DNA of 64,000 bases from Stercorarius parasiticus (taxonomy: Eukaryota; Chordata; Aves; Charadriiformes; Stercorariidae), in NCBI GenBank assembly GCA_013396915.1, contig VWZL01000584.1, forward strand, positions 6,409 to 70,408, in the 5' to 3' direction. The notes beneath the pieces were generated by a model. That model had not been told where the DNA came from. It was given only the letters and a program-made list of their open reading frames with translations, and made no database searches. Shown piece after piece: positions 1 to 12,890 of the stretch (the first letter of the stretch is position 1; every line of letters starts with the position of its first letter). Both the position numbers and the translations under genes were made by a program.

Positions 1-93
1 AGCCCCCAGCCGCCATTCCTCAGAGCCGGCGGGCGGGCCCCCGCCCCGCCCCGCCCCGCCCCGCCCCTGCTCCCGTCGAAGCTGTGCCACAAG
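1..93 (+). promoter_or_regulatory. GC-rich CpG-island edge, possible first exon
   Basis: This segment is almost entirely G and C and rich in CpG, while the sequence after about base 95 is AT-rich. Bases 38-66 hold about five tandem CCGCC/CCCCG units, which read as GGGGCGG boxes on the minus strand, the type of site bound by Sp1/KLF factors. The segment ends in CCACAAG followed by GTAGGA, an acceptable splice donor. A promoter or 5' untranslated first exon of a + strand gene is the likely reading. No open frame with a recognisable protein is visible and the window starts inside the island, so the gene is not identifiable. A minus-strand promoter firing out of the window is the main alternative. 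Confidence 0.5.
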
Positions 94-2570
94 GTAGGAA
101 GGGAAGCAAAATTAACAGCGTCAGAAAGTGGAAATACAGCAGGGAGAGAGGTGAGTAGAGGGGTTGGAGAATCATATCCGTGCAGTCAATGCACTTAATC
201 TAGCAGTTATAGTTCACAAATAAGCGGCCAGGCTCCTTTTTGAAGTGTGTATCCTACTGGGTTGTAGAGCCTGGGCTCATCTTTCTTCATCACCCCATAC
301 ATAGTTATTTTTGGCAAAGTTACTCGGCTTTAATGAGGAAATTGAAAAATGCATCTGAAGTAGGCTCCTGTCCTCAGAGATGGCCATTTGTAGATTGGAG
401 TAGACTCCATAATATAACAATCTCCTCAACAATATCAGTTCATTGGGGCTCATGATCTTCCTATTTCTGATTTTTGTTCAAACATGGTTTCAAGGTAAAT
501 GCTATTTTGTTCAGTCCTGTCCAAACTTCGTTCGAGTTAAGGGGCAACTTCAAGTTTAAAATAAAAATACAGGGATTTTGGAGTATATTCCTTTCTAGGA
601 TCAGCTGAGCCAGCTTTCAAGGTCATGATTTTGGACTCATAGGGAATTTAGGTGCTTGAGTCCCATTTACAAGTCTGCATCTTTCTTTGAATCTGCCCCT
701 AAGGCCCTTTAGTAGAACATGAGATTTACAATTCCTTGGGTGGTATTGTTCATTTTGATCATAATCTCTCCTTAGAGAGAACAGGGAGTTAACTGAGAAA
801 AATTTTCCTTGTGCAAGAGACGTGTGAATTGTGAAACAAAATGGGCAGCCAGCTTTTTAATTTAAGCATAACTAATACGAAAGTGCTAAGTAGGGTTTGA
901 TTAATAAGAAACAGATTCAACCAATTATAGGACATGGAGTAAATGTTCTTTCACTGATTCCCTCAACCAACTTGCTCCTGGTGATTAATTGTAATAGCAT
1001 TTTACATGTAGATAGATTTAAGCATGTGCATAATCTTATGAAAGATTAGGGTCTAAATCATGTGCAGAGGTCAAATTACTGTTCAGACTAATGATTCCCT
1101 GCATATTTGTTCAACTCCAGTTTATTGTGTCACAGCATCTAATGACAAGGCCCTAAATGTATACGTTAACAGCAAAAGCAAAGATTTTGAACAGAAACCT
1201 GTAGGAAGTAGCATTTGTAGAGCTGCTGTGGACAGTCCTTTTTTATTTAAATAGATGGGTCAGTGACCTCCATCATCCTCGTATCTGTGTTCAGTGTTCC
1301 ACTGTGCAGCACAGTCCCTTGATTGAGAAGAGCTATTAGAAAACTCAGCCGGCTGAAAAATCTGACCTGCTGAACACTCTTAGGTACTTTATAATCAAAT
1401 AAATGATCACATATATTTTCTGCTGACAGTTTAGGGCTGTGATTGCAGAACTGCTGAATATTGTTAATGTGCCTACAGTTCTGTAATGAATTGTTTCTTC
1501 AGTTTCTGATTTACCTTCTTTAAGAAGTTTATTTTACTTTAATATTTATCAGGCTTGTAATCAACAGTACTCCAAATTTTTCCAATAATGTTCTCACAGA
1601 CTTCCCTTGATAAGCTTGTTTTTAGTATTTGTAGTTCATATGTTGTGTTTGGGACTTCTGGTGTTTTGATTTTTTTTTTAAGTTCTGGATTGCCACAGAT
1701 GAGTTCAGAGTTCATCTTTCAATTCATGCAGGGTTTCTCAAGTATATATGAATCTAAAATGGGGTATTATTCAAGTAGTTAGTTTGAAACGTAGATCTGC
1801 TGTTAACCTGTTTGTGCTCTTACCCTCGCAGCATTATAGCAGACAAAAAAAGTCACAGGCTATACTGCGGTAGAGATAAAATGGCAATGTTAGTTACTTA
1901 ATCAAAATGTGCTAGAATTGTGAATGAAGAAGCTGAGCTATACCTTTGAGCTTCGTTTACCTTTTTCCTTTGATGCAACTAGGACAAGCAGAAAGACTTG
2001 CTTTAGAAGACAGTCTTTTGGCTTCTGTAGAGCAAAATGATTAAGGGTATATTAAAAGCTCTATTCTTTTCTTGTTGCACATTATGATTTACCACTGGAA
2101 GGAGCTAGAGTAATGATGTTGAATTACTGAAGAAACCAGCATAGGACAGCATGGTTAAATAATCTGTGAGAAAAGGAAAAAGGGAATCAGAATCTTACCT
2201 GAGAGAAAGAAAAAGGAATCAGTTATTTTCTGAGATGCAGAGAGCTGTGGTTCTGATTTAGAAACTCTTATGTATGGAAAGTGGGTCGTGTGAAAAGCAA
2301 GTATGATAATTTTAAAATGGAAATTATTTTCTTCTGTTAAAAAATAAATTATGTGGATGGAAACAAGAGGGAAGTTAGCAGAAAGAAAAAGCCACTCAGA
2401 TAAAACATTGTCTGTTTCACTTGCTAAGGCTACAAGGTCAACAGGGACTGTTACCAAAGTAAGAAAGTGACTCAGTTTATTAAGCAGATTTTTTAGTTTG
2501 TTTCTTTAAAACTCATCATTTTCATAGGGATGATGAAAATTGATCAGTAACTTGACAGGAATAGAAAGCC
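94..2570. other. AT-rich non-coding sequence, no gene seen
   Basis: After the GC-rich start the composition becomes AT-rich and stays so. Open frames here are 60-100 codons at most, without recognisable domains or paired splice signals. No interspersed repeat was recognised. If the GC-rich segment is a first exon, this is the beginning of its first intron. Confidence 0.6.
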
Positions 2571-2642
2571 TCTTCTCTTCTCTTCTCTTCTCTTCTCTTC
2601 TCTTCTCTTCTCTTCTCTTCTCTTCTCTTCTCTTCTCTTCTC
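2571..2642. repeat. (TCTTC)n pentanucleotide microsatellite
   Basis: About fourteen uninterrupted copies of the 5-bp unit TCTTC run for 72 bases. The tract is pure pyrimidine on the + strand, and its purity suggests it is young and variable in length between individuals. Confidence 0.97.
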
Positions 2643-4034
2643 AACTGTAACTGAAATTCCATCCTATTTCAATGTTATTTGTCTTGGAAACTTTCACGTA
2701 CTTTGCTCACAAAAAATGTAGTTTTAATTACTAATCCGGGGGAGGGTCAAATGAGGGTATGCATGCATTTGGGGAAGCTTAGCAGAGTGTTTAATCTGTA
2801 TATTTTATTGTAAAGTGCAGGAGATAACAGTTTATTTTAAGCAGAATAGTTCTGATGTATAACCCTGAAAATTCTGGATAGAGAAACAGAGTCTGACTAA
2901 CAGTTACAGCACAGAGAGTAGATTTGTTCTGACAAAACCTCTTTAAGTTCAGGCATTTTCCAAAAAACAAGTCCTGAACCAGTGGATGCCACAGCCCAGG
3001 TTTAGCACCAACACTCAGCAAGTTAGAGCAGAAGACAGAGCTGCCCAAATGCGGGCTGTAGACAGGGCCAAGAGTGGAATAGGTGGTGTTCCTAGGGCAC
3101 AGTGATGACTTGTTCCAGCAACTTTTAACATTGCTATCAGAACTCACATAAGCTATATAATTAATAAGTCATCCTATGTATGTGTAAGATAATGTACATA
3201 TATGATTTTACATTAGGGTCTCAATCATATAAGCCTTTTCTCATCAGAACTTGGTAGCTGACGCTTCCTTGTTCTGTCATGATTAGAATACTAATAGCAC
3301 ACCTAAGCTAGATAGCTCATTTGATGCCATTTTTCTTCTCATGTTCCTCCATCATAGGAGGTTTGGGGGTGTGGTGGGGGTGGGTTTTGTGCTGTTCTGT
3401 TTTTGGTTTTTTCTCCCCTGAAATTGGTATTACTGTCACATGACTTGTAGCTGTGGGTACGAGAACCGTGTAATGACAAGAGCCAAGAAGAGCAAAGATC
3501 AGCACATGCTTAATGAGCTCTTTTATATTTGCTTGTGTCTGTTATTAGGATAGCACAGTTCCTGGCTATCTTCTTTGTTCTTGTCTTATAGCATCCTTAG
3601 GCAAAAGACTCTGAAGAATCAATCACCCAAACTGATTACCATCCTGTCTGGTCTCATTCAAGAACTAGTGATGAGCAACATACCTTTATCCCATCCTAAT
3701 GTTCATTATTGATGTTGCTGTAAAAGTTGCTTCACGTTGAATGAGAAGTGGGTGGTGGAAAGAGTTTTATGCTTTGGTGAGTCTAACGATTAGTAAAAGA
3801 TGAGAAAAGCCTAGGTGATGCCATATGATTTGATGAAAACATCTTTGTTTCCTTTTCTGAAGAGTGTCGCAGTGGGTCTAACCCACAGAATGCAGTGTCA
3901 AACTGTCTCTTGATTTACTAGTCTGAGGTAAATCCTCTACACAGCACCTGCTAGTAGTTCTGCGTTTCCTGTTCCATATTGCTGCTTGCAACAGTATCTT
4001 TTCTGCCTTATATTCTAAATAGCTATTTGTGTCC
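2643..4034. other. Non-coding sequence with a G/T-rich tract
   Basis: No gene or recognised repeat. Around 3359-3420 the + strand is G/T-rich, with runs of five, five and three G in close succession. That is close to, but short of, a classic four-run quadruplex motif. Open frames on the minus strand (for example 2791-3147) look fortuitous: no domain, no splice context, ordinary composition. Confidence 0.5.
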
Positions 4035-4135
4035 TGTCCTGGTTCCGGCGGGGATAGGGTTAATTCTCCCCAGGACACAGGTATTCCATGCCATGTGAGC
4101 CATGCCCANGTCCCTACAATGTAACTCACAATTTT
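4035..4135. mobile_element. Endogenous-retrovirus LTR-like fragment
   Basis: The segment opens with TGTCCTGG and continues with GGGATAGGGTTAATTCTCC and further sequence resembling one end of abundant avian retroviral LTRs, whose copies often begin with a TGTCCTGGTT-like start and a GGGATAG-GTTAA block. Only about 100 bases are recognisable. No second LTR, primer-binding site or internal coding region was seen nearby, so it is a remnant or an incompletely recognised solo LTR. An ambiguous base lies inside it at 4109. The family assignment is from memory of the pattern, not a search. Confidence 0.5.
4109..4109. other. Ambiguous base (N)
   Basis: A single N within the LTR-like fragment, probably an unresolved consensus call in a multi-copy sequence. 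Confidence 0.95.
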
Positions 4136-7100
4136 CCATTTCTGATTTGATTTACCTACACACTGTACAAAACGACCTCACAAGGATAGCAGGAAGGCAG
4201 GCCTGTCGCATTTAAAAGCTCTGTTCCCACATCAGCCCGATACATCTGACACCAGTGTCTGCTGATTCACTCCCATTCCCTGTATCTTGACAGTTGCTCA
4301 AGCACAGCATTTTGTTGAAGTTGCTCTTTTAATTTAAAGTATTTCAGAGCTGTGGCTACTATCCTGTCTTTTAAGAACAAATTCTTGCAATGGTTGGGAC
4401 TACAGTGCTATGGCTCTTGACTAATGCCTCAGGAAAAAAAAAAACCTCTGATATGTCCTTTGGTGTTTCAAGCTCTGTAATTTTACGGGGATAGCTAAAA
4501 ACTTTCACCTGTAAAAGCTGCTCCCAGTTTATTTTAGAGTGGTTTGGGCATGTGTGGGGAGGGAGGTTAAACAGGCATGTATGTTTCTCTAAGTCTCTTT
4601 TCTGGTAATCCTCAGTAACATTTATCTCTACTTTTATGGAACAAAATCTGAAAGCTTTTAGTTGTAATAGTAGAATAAAGAATGTCTGAAAAATGTTGAT
4701 TCAAAAAGATACATTTCAGATTATGTGATTCATCAAAAGATGTGTCAAGATATACTGATAACTGATATTGACCTGATCACCTCTTCACAATTTATTCTTT
4801 TCCCAGTAGCAGTAGCCACGTGAAAGCCCTGCTAGCTCTCCCGTAACGAAATCCTACACACTGTATGGTATATAAAGGCTATATAAATACAAAATTCTGT
4901 ATGTAGCTTATCTGGGACAGCAAGCTTCCTCAAGGACCATTAGTAAGGCTGTAGGAACAACTGATTTTCCTTTGTCTGAAATTAAAAACAAACAAATAAA
5001 TAAAAAAAACTTTTTAGCCACAAGTTAAACTTTTAAATATTTTGGAAAATCAAAAGTTAACCACCTTCTCTTCCTTCTGTTACTCACTGGTTTGGTAGAC
5101 TTTTTTTTTTTTTTTAATTGGCTTAAAATTATTTCCAAAATTCAGGCTCTACTTATAAGTAGTTGCTGGTCAGGACGGCATTTTCCACAAAGAGTCTGGA
5201 AACTTAAAATTTATGCATCCTCATCTATTAATGAATAAAAAATGCACTAGGGTTTTATTTATATGATAATGCTATTTGATGCAGGAGGAACAATAACTCA
5301 CTGCTGCATTTTTAAGTGTTCGTTCAAAGCAAAATAAGTAATGTATGTAAGACTGCAGAATTTGAGTTAATAATGAACCTCAATTTCAGTTATAAGTGTG
5401 ACAATAAGTATTTAATGCTACTATTGTAACTGTGCATTTTATGCTTGGACTTTCCCTCTTGCATGCTGTTTCACAATCCATGCTAGGCTTAACTAGCAGA
5501 GATATTATTATGCCAAAGCTGACTATGTTATCAGCAGTAAATGCATCCGTTCACAGTAATGTTGAATGTCAAACTTCCTTCACTCATAAAACTATTGATA
5601 AAGAGGCGTGACTAACAAGTTAGTTCTGTGGACTTCATCTGAAAAATTAATCTGGAGAGAAACAGTGTGTGTGGTAGGAAGACTAGCAAACTTTATTTTT
5701 CTATTCAAGTATCCAGAAAAAAAATATCATAGTTAAAGAAAATGAGTTTTCCACCAATAGAAGGTGCCATATGATTGACTGTACATTTAGCAAGAAACTT
5801 AAGAACAGAATAGCACACCATTTCAAAAATTCCTAAGGCAAAGTGAACTGTTCCATTTTCAGGTGCATGTGGCAGGAAAGTATAGGAATAATGAATTTCA
5901 TATAATATTTTTTCCATGAATTACTGAAAATATTAGTGCTGACTACAAATAATCACACACTTTTTCCATTTTCCGTTTTCATTTCCAGTTTTGTGATGCA
6001 CTTAATATCTTCTGTTGATCCCATTAGTGTAAAGACATCATATTGAATGTGTTATACAGCTTACATTATTTGTTTTTTTGAAAGTTGAGATGACATACAA
6101 ATATTTCAGTTGATTCATTACAACATAAATTCTTTATATCAACATTCCAGTGTTGGGGGGGGAAGTAAAAAGCATTTGCGAAATCATGTTTTCATAAATC
6201 CGTAAGCTTAATAGCACACAGATCATTAGTTTTGTGACTCACCTTTTATGATATTCTTGAAAGCTCTATTGACTCTTCAGTAATATATATCATCATGTTA
6301 AGACCACTCCATACTACACATCCATAACATGATTTGAAGTTCATGTGAAGGTTTCACAAACAAGACACATATCATACCTTATGTGGAGCACTAGGGGATA
6401 AGTGAGCCACTAGTTATGAGTGAGTGACACATTTCTCACAAGTAGCTGACCCACCTACTACTTCAGTTAAGATCAAAATCCCAGTGCTGATGACATCACT
6501 GATAGAATCGATTCAATGATGTTAGTGTCAGCGGAAGTTCTGCTATGTACTTGAGCAGGTTTAGAGCTTTGTAGTCTTAATAGAAAGAAATGCTAAGGGA
6601 GTATTCCACAGTGTAAGTAGCAAGAACTAGCAATTTAACTTTTTATTCACCTACAAATAAAATTCATGTGAAACAGCATATCAAATATCTGATTAATGGC
6701 TGATATAGGGCTTTTTTTTATAAGACTAAATCTAAAGGTATATGAATTTAGCAGCTACTAACATAGTTAAAGTAAATGTAGTACACTAGAATTGTAAGCG
6801 TTTTGGATACAGGTACCATTCACAAAACCTTTAAGAATAGAGAAATATTTGTGACAAATTCCCCACTGTAGAGTTTTTAAGTAATGGAAAACATATTAAT
6901 TTGGTTATAATTGGCCTTTATACTATGAGAAGGTATTTGAAAATCAGCAATAATGTGAACCTACTGTCAGAAAATAAGCTTGCATGTTTCATCAATGAAG
7001 TTTCATAAAGCTCCGGGATCCCATTCATCTTGTTTTATTGAAGACACTTGATTATTTCTATTGAATCAGTAGGTTCATAAGCTGTAGTTCATGCTGAACA

Positions 7101-10100
7101 ATAAACGAGGAATGTTGTAGTTTAAACGTAACTGAAATTCATTATTGGACCCCTTTGGATACAACACATTGATTAGTATTATTTTTTTGTCACTAGTCTT
7201 ATTGCTTGAGAAACTCTTGTTTTATGAAAACAATCATTCTTGTCCTTAGTATGTCTAAAAATTCTTTTGACCCTGTACTTTAGTAACCTACTTTTATGAT
7301 TTTATTGAAAATTGAAATGCACCATGATCCATCAGTTACTCAGTCTTGATTCTATATACATGGAGGTCAACGGTAGAACCTCCATACAACATTAAGAATT
7401 AAATTCATAGTTTTCTTTTCCACTTAAATAAGTATTTCAAAATTGAATAAACTTACAACTTTAAGCAGTATGGAAAATGCAACTTTAGTTTGCTGGAAAG
7501 AAATGAGAGCTTCCTAGAATTGTTTATTACCACTGATATTTACCTTCTTGAACAAAGAATGACAGTTATTATTCCTTTCACTATGTTTTAGGCATTCAGC
7601 CTCCATTCTCTCTGAGTTTCATTTTAAAAAGGAGCACAATAGCTGCTCAAATCCAGGAACTCTTCAAATAAGTGACTATTGCAGGTCCAACTCCTCAGTC
7701 ATGTAAGCTAAAACCTAACTAAGAGCTGAGTGTCAGTAAAAAGTCCTGATTTATGACCTAGAGCAGGAGAGTTAATCTCTCTTGATTCTTAACAAGCAAT
7801 AACACTTTTCCTTTACTAGCAAATTATTTTGGTGATTTGTCTATAGTGCGAAGTATATTATTGATATCTGTTATTATCAGGCTTCAGCTATACAAGTAAG
7901 CTTTTATTCAAATCAGTTACATATTCCATCACTTCCAATCCCATTATCTTAACAAAACCAACCAACCAAGCAAACAAAAAAAACCAAAACACCCCACAAT
8001 TCCAGTCTGTAAAATATATGTGAAAAAAATACTGAGCACATTTTTTGTTCTTAAACTTTTCTCAATATTAATTTGAATTTTTTTCCTGCTTACAGTCCAC
8101 TTCATTATCATTTCTAGAGTCCTTGTTAAGAATCTGAGTTAGCATCTTTGCAGGAAATGTTCCAAGGGGAGTTAGATTATTGATTCTAATTGAAGCAAAT
8201 TGAATAACTGCTCGTTTCTATTTATGCATAGACTCCACCTCTTCTTTACTCTGGCCTTTGAAGTCTTGCTCTTTCAGACTTACTGTTAAACAGAATTTGA
8301 AGGAGAAGGAGGAAGGGCTAGTCCAGGTGAAGGACTACAAGGAATGCGAGTTTCACAGAGCTTTGAGGTGACCATGCCAAGGCCTTCTCTTACCATGAGC
8401 TTGCCAAAGAAAATCAGAACAGGATAATCTGTATTTTAAATAGAGAAATGCTACTAAACAAGACAAATCAGAAATAAAAGGTGTCTTAAAAGGACCTTTT
8501 TTTTTCCCTGTTCTTGCATGTAGTCCCCTACTTTGTTTCAAATTAAATTAACTCTGTGACTTTGTGTTTCATCAAATTCTGATCCCCGAGTATTTCCTTC
8601 AACCTCAGCAGTCTCGCTGTCTGCTTCCTGCTCCCTACAGCAGTCTCTCCCAAGCTAATCCCAAAGAATATTGTAAGAAACAGAAGTTGAAACTAAATAT
8701 TCTTCATCATTGCTCAGTACAATGATCATAGGTTAAAAAAATATGCCCTTCTGTTTTATAGTTATGAAGGAGAAATAATCCAGTTATCTTTCAGAAGGGG
8801 GAGAAGGGAGCAAGCTGGTGTGTGTACACAGAAAAACTACTTTCTTCTGAGATCTTTGCAATGTGAATCCCACATTATTTTTACACAGATTTATTTTTGT
8901 TGTTGCAAGGATTTGAAATTTAGATCTGTTACTTTTATTATCTTAATGTACCGCCCCTCTCTCCTAAAGAAGTGTTTATAATACTACTGCAGGTCGATGT
9001 CTCCTCCCTTCTTTCCCCTGGCCCTGCTCCCTGAATATCAATACTTTTAAAGGACTAGAAGGGAAGGAGTATTTCCTTTTGTTGGCCAATGTCTTATTGA
9101 AAACCGTTTGTAGATTGAAGGTGAGGAGAAGACCAAGTTTTAAGTAAGTGACTCTGGAGTACTAAACACAAAAGGTACAAAGAAAAGCAATTGCTATTAA
9201 ATCAGCCTGACAAGAGGGAGAAAAGAATGATTTCAAGCAAGGTTTTGGACCTTATTCTTCCCGTTAAAGGCAATCAGGATTCAAAGTGGTAGAAAATGCA
9301 GGAATAGGCTTCTGGGTAATTTTGACAGTTTCTCTCCATAGGCATCATAAAATGTCCTTTGCTGGACCCAATCATCTTCATGAAATCTTAGAGTAAAAGT
9401 TGTTCATTTTAGCCATCCATATGTGTTAGCTGTCATAATTAATTCTGCTGTAAGCAGGATGCAGTAGATTATTTAGGGATCAACCATGTAGTGCCATAAT
9501 TAACACCAAGTTCAAAATCTAATAAGATCAAATGGAAAAATAGGCTGTCAATAACATCAGGGGGCTTTAGGCCAGGCTGTAAGCGTGCAGGTGGAGAGGA
9601 CTGCAGCCCTTCAATATCTTTGCAGTTCCAGTGCTGCTCCTCTCCAGGTCAGGAGAGGTTTGTTGTAAATCTGTATTGTGAAAAATAGATGGCCTCTTCA
9701 ACAGATTTTTCTAATTGTAAGAATGTATTTCTCACCTGTGAGGAAAGACCATTAATTGCCTCCTAGACTACTAAATGTAGCTATTTCAGGAGCATTTTCA
9801 CCATAGTCCTAGTTGATTGACAAGATCACTTCATGTAGTGAAAAAAAATAACATTGTTGTTACCAGGGATATTTTGTCATGGGGAAATTTCTCTGGGAAT
9901 ATTTTTTCCTCATTACTGTACACACAATTGGCAAAGTCTGTCTGTGCAAGACTTCCAGCTCAATTTTGAAAACCCAAGAGGCTTGAATAATTCAGATAAT
10001 CTGCGGATAAACAAGCTCACTTTGTGGCACTTATCTGAGTTGCCAAGTCTATTGAGGCTTTGTCATCAAATTCTCATTTACCAAAGAGTTATAAGATTTG

Positions 10101-10951
10101 TTAATGTTATATAATTCATCACTCCACTATGCTGGATGGTGCTCTAAGAGCTCAATTCTCTTTTTAACAAAGTTGCGCTGATTTTAAACCACAGCAATTT
10201 CAGTAGATTTAGTTCTAAACTGAATGGTTCTGAGAGGAGAATCAGACCCTTAATGTCTCATATGAATAATATATCACTACTGTGAGTCACAGCAGGAAAC
10301 TCCTAAGCATAACAGGTCAGATACAAAGTTGCAGTGTTTTCTGTGTTGCTCTTGTCATGGGAGGAACTGGCAACTACTCTTAGTTTTAAGACCTCTGTCC
10401 ACTACTGGAACTCTGCAAAGTGGTCAAAGCCTACCTGCAAATTCAATTGAAGATTTTCATTGCTTTTGCTCATTTGAAAATGAAAGCACAAAACTGACAC
10501 AGCTTGAATCACACTTCCCCCCCCCTCCTTAGAAACAAGCTGTCACACTTGGACAGTCAGAAATAGATTTTAGAACTCTTGAAGCATGTGATTGTGGGAC
10601 TAACTTGTGACTACAATTACTTCCCTTATGTGGGCCAGATGGGTAAGTAAACATTGAAATGCCATCCTATTATAACTTGTCACACACCTATCTGTATAAT
10701 CACAGTAACTGCACATCTAGAATATCTGAAAGTCTCTCCAACAAGAGGCAGAAGAACTGAACACATTTAAAACAATTTTACATTAAAAGTCGTACAAAAT
10801 ACTGAAGTTTCTTGTGTGCCACAATATCTATTTGAGCCAATAATCAATTTCTGACCTCCCTAAAATTCTGAAGGCTGGTGGTTTGATCAGTTTAAAATAA
10901 AACTTTTGACAGGGAAAACTAGCTAGCATAATTCCATCCTTTAATAGTATT
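4136..10951. other. Non-coding AT-rich sequence, no gene seen
   Basis: About 6.8 kb without a convincing exon or recognised interspersed repeat. Homopolymers occur (a T tract at 5101-5115, a G run at 6155-6162, a C run near 10518). A 7-bp perfect inverted repeat, CCTCTCC with GGAGAGG, lies near 9637-9657. Short open frames lack coding character. This stretch may be intronic or intergenic. Confidence 0.55.
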
Positions 10952-10990
10952 TTATATATATATACTTTAAAATATATATATATATTAAAN
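10952..10990. repeat. (TA)n-rich low-complexity tract
   Basis: Two runs of alternating TA/AT are separated by a short CTTTAAA-containing spacer, and the tract ends at an ambiguous base (10990). Dinucleotide slippage probably explains the unresolved base. Confidence 0.85.
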
Positions 10991-12890
10991 TATCCTCATG
11001 TATTTTGAGTGGTTTTGTTGAGCAGCTTCCAGCCAGTTTTAAATACTCTTGATTAAAGTCTTCACCACCACAAAATGCCAGTCAAGGCTATTCTAGCGTG
11101 TTTAGTCTAGTGACTAAGAGGCCAGCCCTGGTCAAGCCCTCTAATCAGGGAGAGAAGAGGGTAATGCAGAGCCTTTTGAAGAGAGGAATCCTTAGGGAAT
11201 CGGATACATTTGCTTTAAGAATCTTGAGTAGTACTGAGTATCTAAGCCATTGTTTTTACTCAGGTCTGCTAATAAAATGATCCCCTGTATCAAGAGGTTT
11301 GGGGTTAGCTATGTTAAGAAATTCTTAAGGTCCATTAATTCAGTTATACCAAACTACTTCTCTGACCCAGACCTATGGCTCTTCTTTCATATTGCTTTTC
11401 CTCATGTGGCAAAGAGTATGTTTGGATAAGGGAAATACACTGAAAAGAAGTAGATAGATGCAGACTCGTACACCTGTACATATATTTTATGCAAGAATGT
11501 GTGTCAGTTCTCTTATCCCTCCCCTCAAGTGTCTCAGTATGGTGTATTGAACAATATGACTAATCTGCATTAGTCCATTCCTTTCCATCAAGGTTTCTTT
11601 CAGAGACACCTGGAAAGATTTGAGTCGAAGGAAGGCATATACATACTACCTGGAGACCTGGATTCAGTAAGTCTCTCTAGCTTTTGCAGTAACGTTGGCT
11701 GACTGCACAAGTGTTCCATTAACAAACTGCCTCACCCTTTCCCTCCCATGCTCCGTATTTAGCCCAAGTACATTATGAAAAGGTCACATCTTTTTTCCTC
11801 TCCTTGCATATATTTAGCAAGCCTGTGCCTAATCTTTGTGTTTGGAGCTTCCTTCCTGTGCTTCTACATGCTTTTGCCTCTCCACCCACCTGTTATGAGC
11901 TAGCCTCAATGCCCTTCACACATTAGCATTTGCTATACTGTATTACTGACTAACCGAAGTACTCCCTCTTCTTAGCTTTGATTAGGTAGGGTGCAAAAGC
12001 ACAGAACTGGGGGTTACTAAGATTTAAGTACTAATACCGTGTGTGAGCCATCACTTCAGTTTATGAAACTAAGAATGCTGATGGTAGAGTTTATTGTGTC
12101 TTGTTTCAGACACCGTCTTTCTTACCATAGTTTGTCTTCTGCTTCTCTTTAGACCAAACAAGTAATTCTAGCTTTCCAAAGACTGTTTCTGTGGTTGAAC
12201 ACCTTTGGTATTCCCTCCCTGGCTTATAGGCCTAAAGCTCACAAACTTCCTAAACTGAAGCATACATCTTCCAATGCATCTTTAGGTTCTCCAAAACAAT
12301 TTTCTGTATCAGAAAAAATACTTTCTAGCTACCTGTTTTTCCCTCAAGTGATCTGCTTTAATCGTACGTATGCTTCCCAATTACTTCACCATGTATTTCC
12401 TTCACTGGAATACTTAGCAGCTGAAGTGAGTCTTAACTCCAGCTCCTGCTGAAGTGGTCAGCTCATCCTGAAATACTAATCCTTTAAATGACTTTGGAAA
12501 TCTCTGGTTCAAAGAGTCAGCACCTCCACAGGGATATCCTACTAGCTTCCACCCCTTGTTAGAAATCTTGCTTTCTTGTGATTTGAAGCTTAAGTGTATT
12601 TGTAATTCCCTAAAAAGTGTCTTTTGATGACAGAACCATGGCAGCAAGTAAAAGTAGACAAAGGATTTTCAGACATACAGTAGTTTAGATTCTCGTCTCA
12701 TGTTTAACAGTGTGAGTGATTCTGTTGCACTTAAAAGCAATAAAAGGTTTGATGCTGTGAGGTGGGACTGCCCACTTCCACACTACAGAGCACTGATTTC
12801 TGTAACTGCAGACTTTGTGCTATTTTGCCAGATATGATTTAGGATTATGATTTTCTATGCTCAAGCTATACTACTCTTTGTTCAATGCAG
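10991..12890. other. Non-coding sequence, possible MIR-like traces
   Basis: No gene. Two short passages, near 11650-11740 and 12000-12090, vaguely resemble degraded MIR SINE sequence (a CTGGATTC-like block; a GTGTGAG-CCATCACTTCAGTTT-like block), but too weakly to annotate as elements. Confidence 0.35.

Noticed and set aside
2791..3147. 118-codon minus-strand open frame
   Set aside because: No domain or splice context. The translation is cysteine- and serine-rich without a pattern.
3359..3420. G-quadruplex
   Set aside because: Only three G runs of three or more occur close together, so the standard four-run motif is not met without splitting a run.
9600..9660. Micro-exon between TTTGCAG and AG-GTCAGG
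   Set aside because: The implied exon would be about 22 bases with a weak donor. The same bases form a short inverted repeat, so chance is the simpler explanation.
12000..12090. MIR SINE
   Set aside because: A few MIR-like words are present but their order and spacing are too poor to support an element by eye.
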